A stretch of DNA of 26,007 nt, from contig CAKVDS010000037.1 in assembly GCA_934726455.1 (NCBI GenBank), forward strand, positions 1 to 26,007, written 5' to 3'. Every line of letters starts with the position of its first letter. The stretch's first letter is position 1. A model generated the notes under the pieces. The model ran no database searches. It worked only from the letters and a program-made list of their open reading frames with translations, and was not told the origin of the DNA. Both the position numbers and the translations under genes were made by a program. Origin of the DNA: an uncultured Bacteroidales bacterium. GTDB taxonomy: Bacteria > Bacteroidota > Bacteroidia > Bacteroidales > UBA932. Of the stretch, positions 25,071 to 26,007 are shown in pieces.

Positions 25071-25796
25071 TCAGGCGATAAAGTTGGCCTGTATGAAAGC
25101 GTTGATGGCCACGGAGACAAAGAGAAGGCAGATGAGGGTCACCACGACCACGCCTATCACTTTGACGCGCTTGAACCACACGCTGCCGTCCCAGCCCACT
25201 GTCTGGAACATGCTCCAGAAGCCGTGTGTAAGATGGAACCAGATGGCGGCGAACCATACAAGGTATATCGCGAGCACCCACCAGTTGCCGAACACTGTAG
25301 TCAGCAGCAGATAAGGATTATCCTCATAATTGCCTATGCCGAACATCTCCGGGAGCTGCATCTTCGCCCAGAAGTGGAAGAGGTGGAAGAAGAGCACGCC
25401 AAGGATGACGATGCCGAGCACGAACATGTTGCGTGCAGACCACGAATCGGTGGCAGCCCTGGAGGCAACCTCATAGCGCTTGTATCCACCACGCGCAGAA
25501 ATGTTCTTGGCGGTAAGCCAGCAGCCGTATACGATGTGCACGAGGAAACCGAGCGCCAGGACAGGGACCATGATCGAAATCACCGGAGTGGACATGAAGT
25601 CGCACCCGAGCTTGAAGAGACCGTCTCCAGCGCTGAAAAGTTTGTCGTCCGCCGCAACGCTGCCGAACTTGCCCGTGAACGAGTCAATCACGGAGAAGAA
25701 GTTGATAGTACCGTGCAGGAGCAGGAACAGAATAAGGAAAGCGCCGCTCACCGCCTGGATGAATTTCTTGCCGATTGAAGAATTGAATATGAACAT
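25071..25796 (-). CDS. frdC: Succinate dehydrogenase/fumarate reductase cytochrome b subunit
   Basis: A 241-residue membrane anchor that carries haem b and passes electrons between menaquinone and the FrdAB flavoprotein/Fe-S subunits. Five hydrophobic helices are visible. His residues placed for two haems are H28 (LLLHGTINF), H87 (FLVHIVYGCW), H138/H141 (FFHLFHFW) and H185/H188 (FHLTHGFWSM), as in the diheme, Wolinella-like type. Its promoter box lies 31 bases upstream of the ATG. The usual next genes, frdA and frdB, are missing: rplM follows directly. Confidence 0.93.
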   Translation of the reverse strand: MFIFNSSIGKKFIQAVSGAFLILFLLLHGTINFFSVIDSFTGKFGSVAADDKLFSAGDGLFKLGCDFMSTPVISIMVPVLALGFLVHIVYGCWLTAKNISARGGYKRYEVASRAATDSWSARNMFVLGIVILGVLFFHLFHFWAKMQLPEMFGIGNYEDNPYLLLTTVFGNWWVLAIYLVWFAAIWFHLTHGFWSMFQTVGWDGSVWFKRVKVIGVVVVTLICLLFVSVAINAFIQANFIA

Positions 25797-25827
25797 TGTA
25801 ACAATATTTAATCGTTGTACGGGGTTG

Positions 25828-25835
25828 CAAATATA
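25828..25835 (-). promoter_or_regulatory. Promoter -7 box of frdC
   Basis: TATATTTG on the minus strand, with TATG 19 bases upstream as a weak -33 element. The expected leader is about 27 bases. Confidence 0.6.
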
Positions 25836-25867
25836 GTTCTAATCTTGCAAGTTTCATAATTTTCAAA

Positions 25868-25875
25868 TACATTTG
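25868..25875 (+). promoter_or_regulatory. Promoter -7 box at the right edge
   Basis: TACATTTG fits the consensus, with TTG (25845-25847) 20 bases upstream. It would drive the short open frame at 25894, divergent from frdC. Confidence 0.6.
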
Positions 25876-25893
25876 TTTTCCAAACATTCGGAT

Positions 25894-26007
25894 ATGAGAG
25901 TATTGCTGAAACTTAGCGGCGAAAGCCTCGGAAGTTTGACACCTAATTTTCCCGATATTTTCACTGGAGAGGCCCGAGGCCTCTTTTTTTTGTCAAGTAA
26001 ATTCCTT
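25894..26007 (+). CDS. Open frame starting like UMP kinase (PyrH), partial or leader
   Basis: From the ATG at 25894 the first 12 codons give MRVLLKLSGESL, which matches the conserved N-terminus of UMP kinase (RxLLKLSGESL). The next residues (GSLTPNFPDIF) do not continue as PyrH. The frame stays open to the window end but crosses a strong terminator-like hairpin. It could be a broken pyrH copy, an assembly join, a leader peptide of an attenuator, or a real gene with an unusual start. No function is claimed. Confidence 0.35.
   Translation, partial: MRVLLKLSGESLGSLTPNFPDIFTGEARGLFFLSSKFL
25968..25991 (+). terminator. Strong terminator-like hairpin within the edge open frame
   Basis: AGAGGCC (25968-25974), loop CGA, GGCCTCT (25978-25984), followed by a run of T to 25991. 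This is a textbook intrinsic terminator, about 110 bases downstream of the promoter at 25868. Confidence 0.75.

Noticed and set aside
24492..25778. A 428-codon plus-strand open frame
   Set aside because: It lies antisense to rplM and frdC and crosses the rplM promoter; no domain is visible.

Overview
The window looks like chromosomal core sequence from a member of the Bacteroidales (Bacteroidota) with fairly GC-rich coding DNA. The reasons are: promoters of the Bacteroidota form (TTTG, about 19 bases, TAnnTTTG) before many genes; gene starts without clear Shine-Dalgarno sites; the order rplM-rpsI-rpsB-tsf; paired SurA-like proteins next to an OstA-like protein; a tRNA-Gln that starts with U1; and a diheme FrdC. 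The genus cannot be fixed from this window. No IS element, phage, CRISPR array or integron was seen.

Layout. 1-2151 (minus strand): the 5' two thirds of a 23S rRNA gene, with a leader carrying its own promoter and a boxA-like site, and no 16S or tRNA gene upstream. 2286-3506 (plus): pepT, ending at a hairpin terminator. 3631-14313 (minus): a long head-to-tail run of anSME, an NlpC/P60 hydrolase, a 93-residue protein, PBP4 (DacB), a SurA-N-like lipoprotein, a SurA-type isomerase, an OstA-like protein and an OPT transporter. Internal promoters lie before the 93-residue gene and before the lipoprotein gene. 14345-14628 (minus): a tRNA-Gln/tRNA-Met unit with promoter and terminator, divergent from radA-rsmE (14673-16770, plus). 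16814-17569 (plus): a RelB/DinJ-type antitoxin with a PIN toxin. 17566-20997 (minus): a small membrane protein, mutL, rhomboid and tsaC. 21058-21537 (plus): ispF. 21534-22046 (minus): a small beta-barrel-like protein. 22070-25057 (minus): rplM-rpsI-rpsB-tsf with terminator. 25071-25835 (minus): frdC. The right edge (plus) holds a promoter, a short open frame that begins like UMP kinase, and a strong terminator-like hairpin.

How the parts fit. The minus-strand run at 5.5-14.3 kb is mainly cell-envelope work: periplasmic chaperones or isomerases, an LPS-transport-like protein, and two peptidoglycan hydrolases. The 22-25 kb block is translation machinery, and mutL and radA are DNA repair genes. 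Several promoters end only 5-7 bases before the start codon, so the mRNAs may be leaderless. The observations most worth checking are the separately promoted 23S gene, the structured rpsB leader, the MutL lacking endonuclease motifs, the lone frdC, and the pyrH-like start that runs into a terminator.
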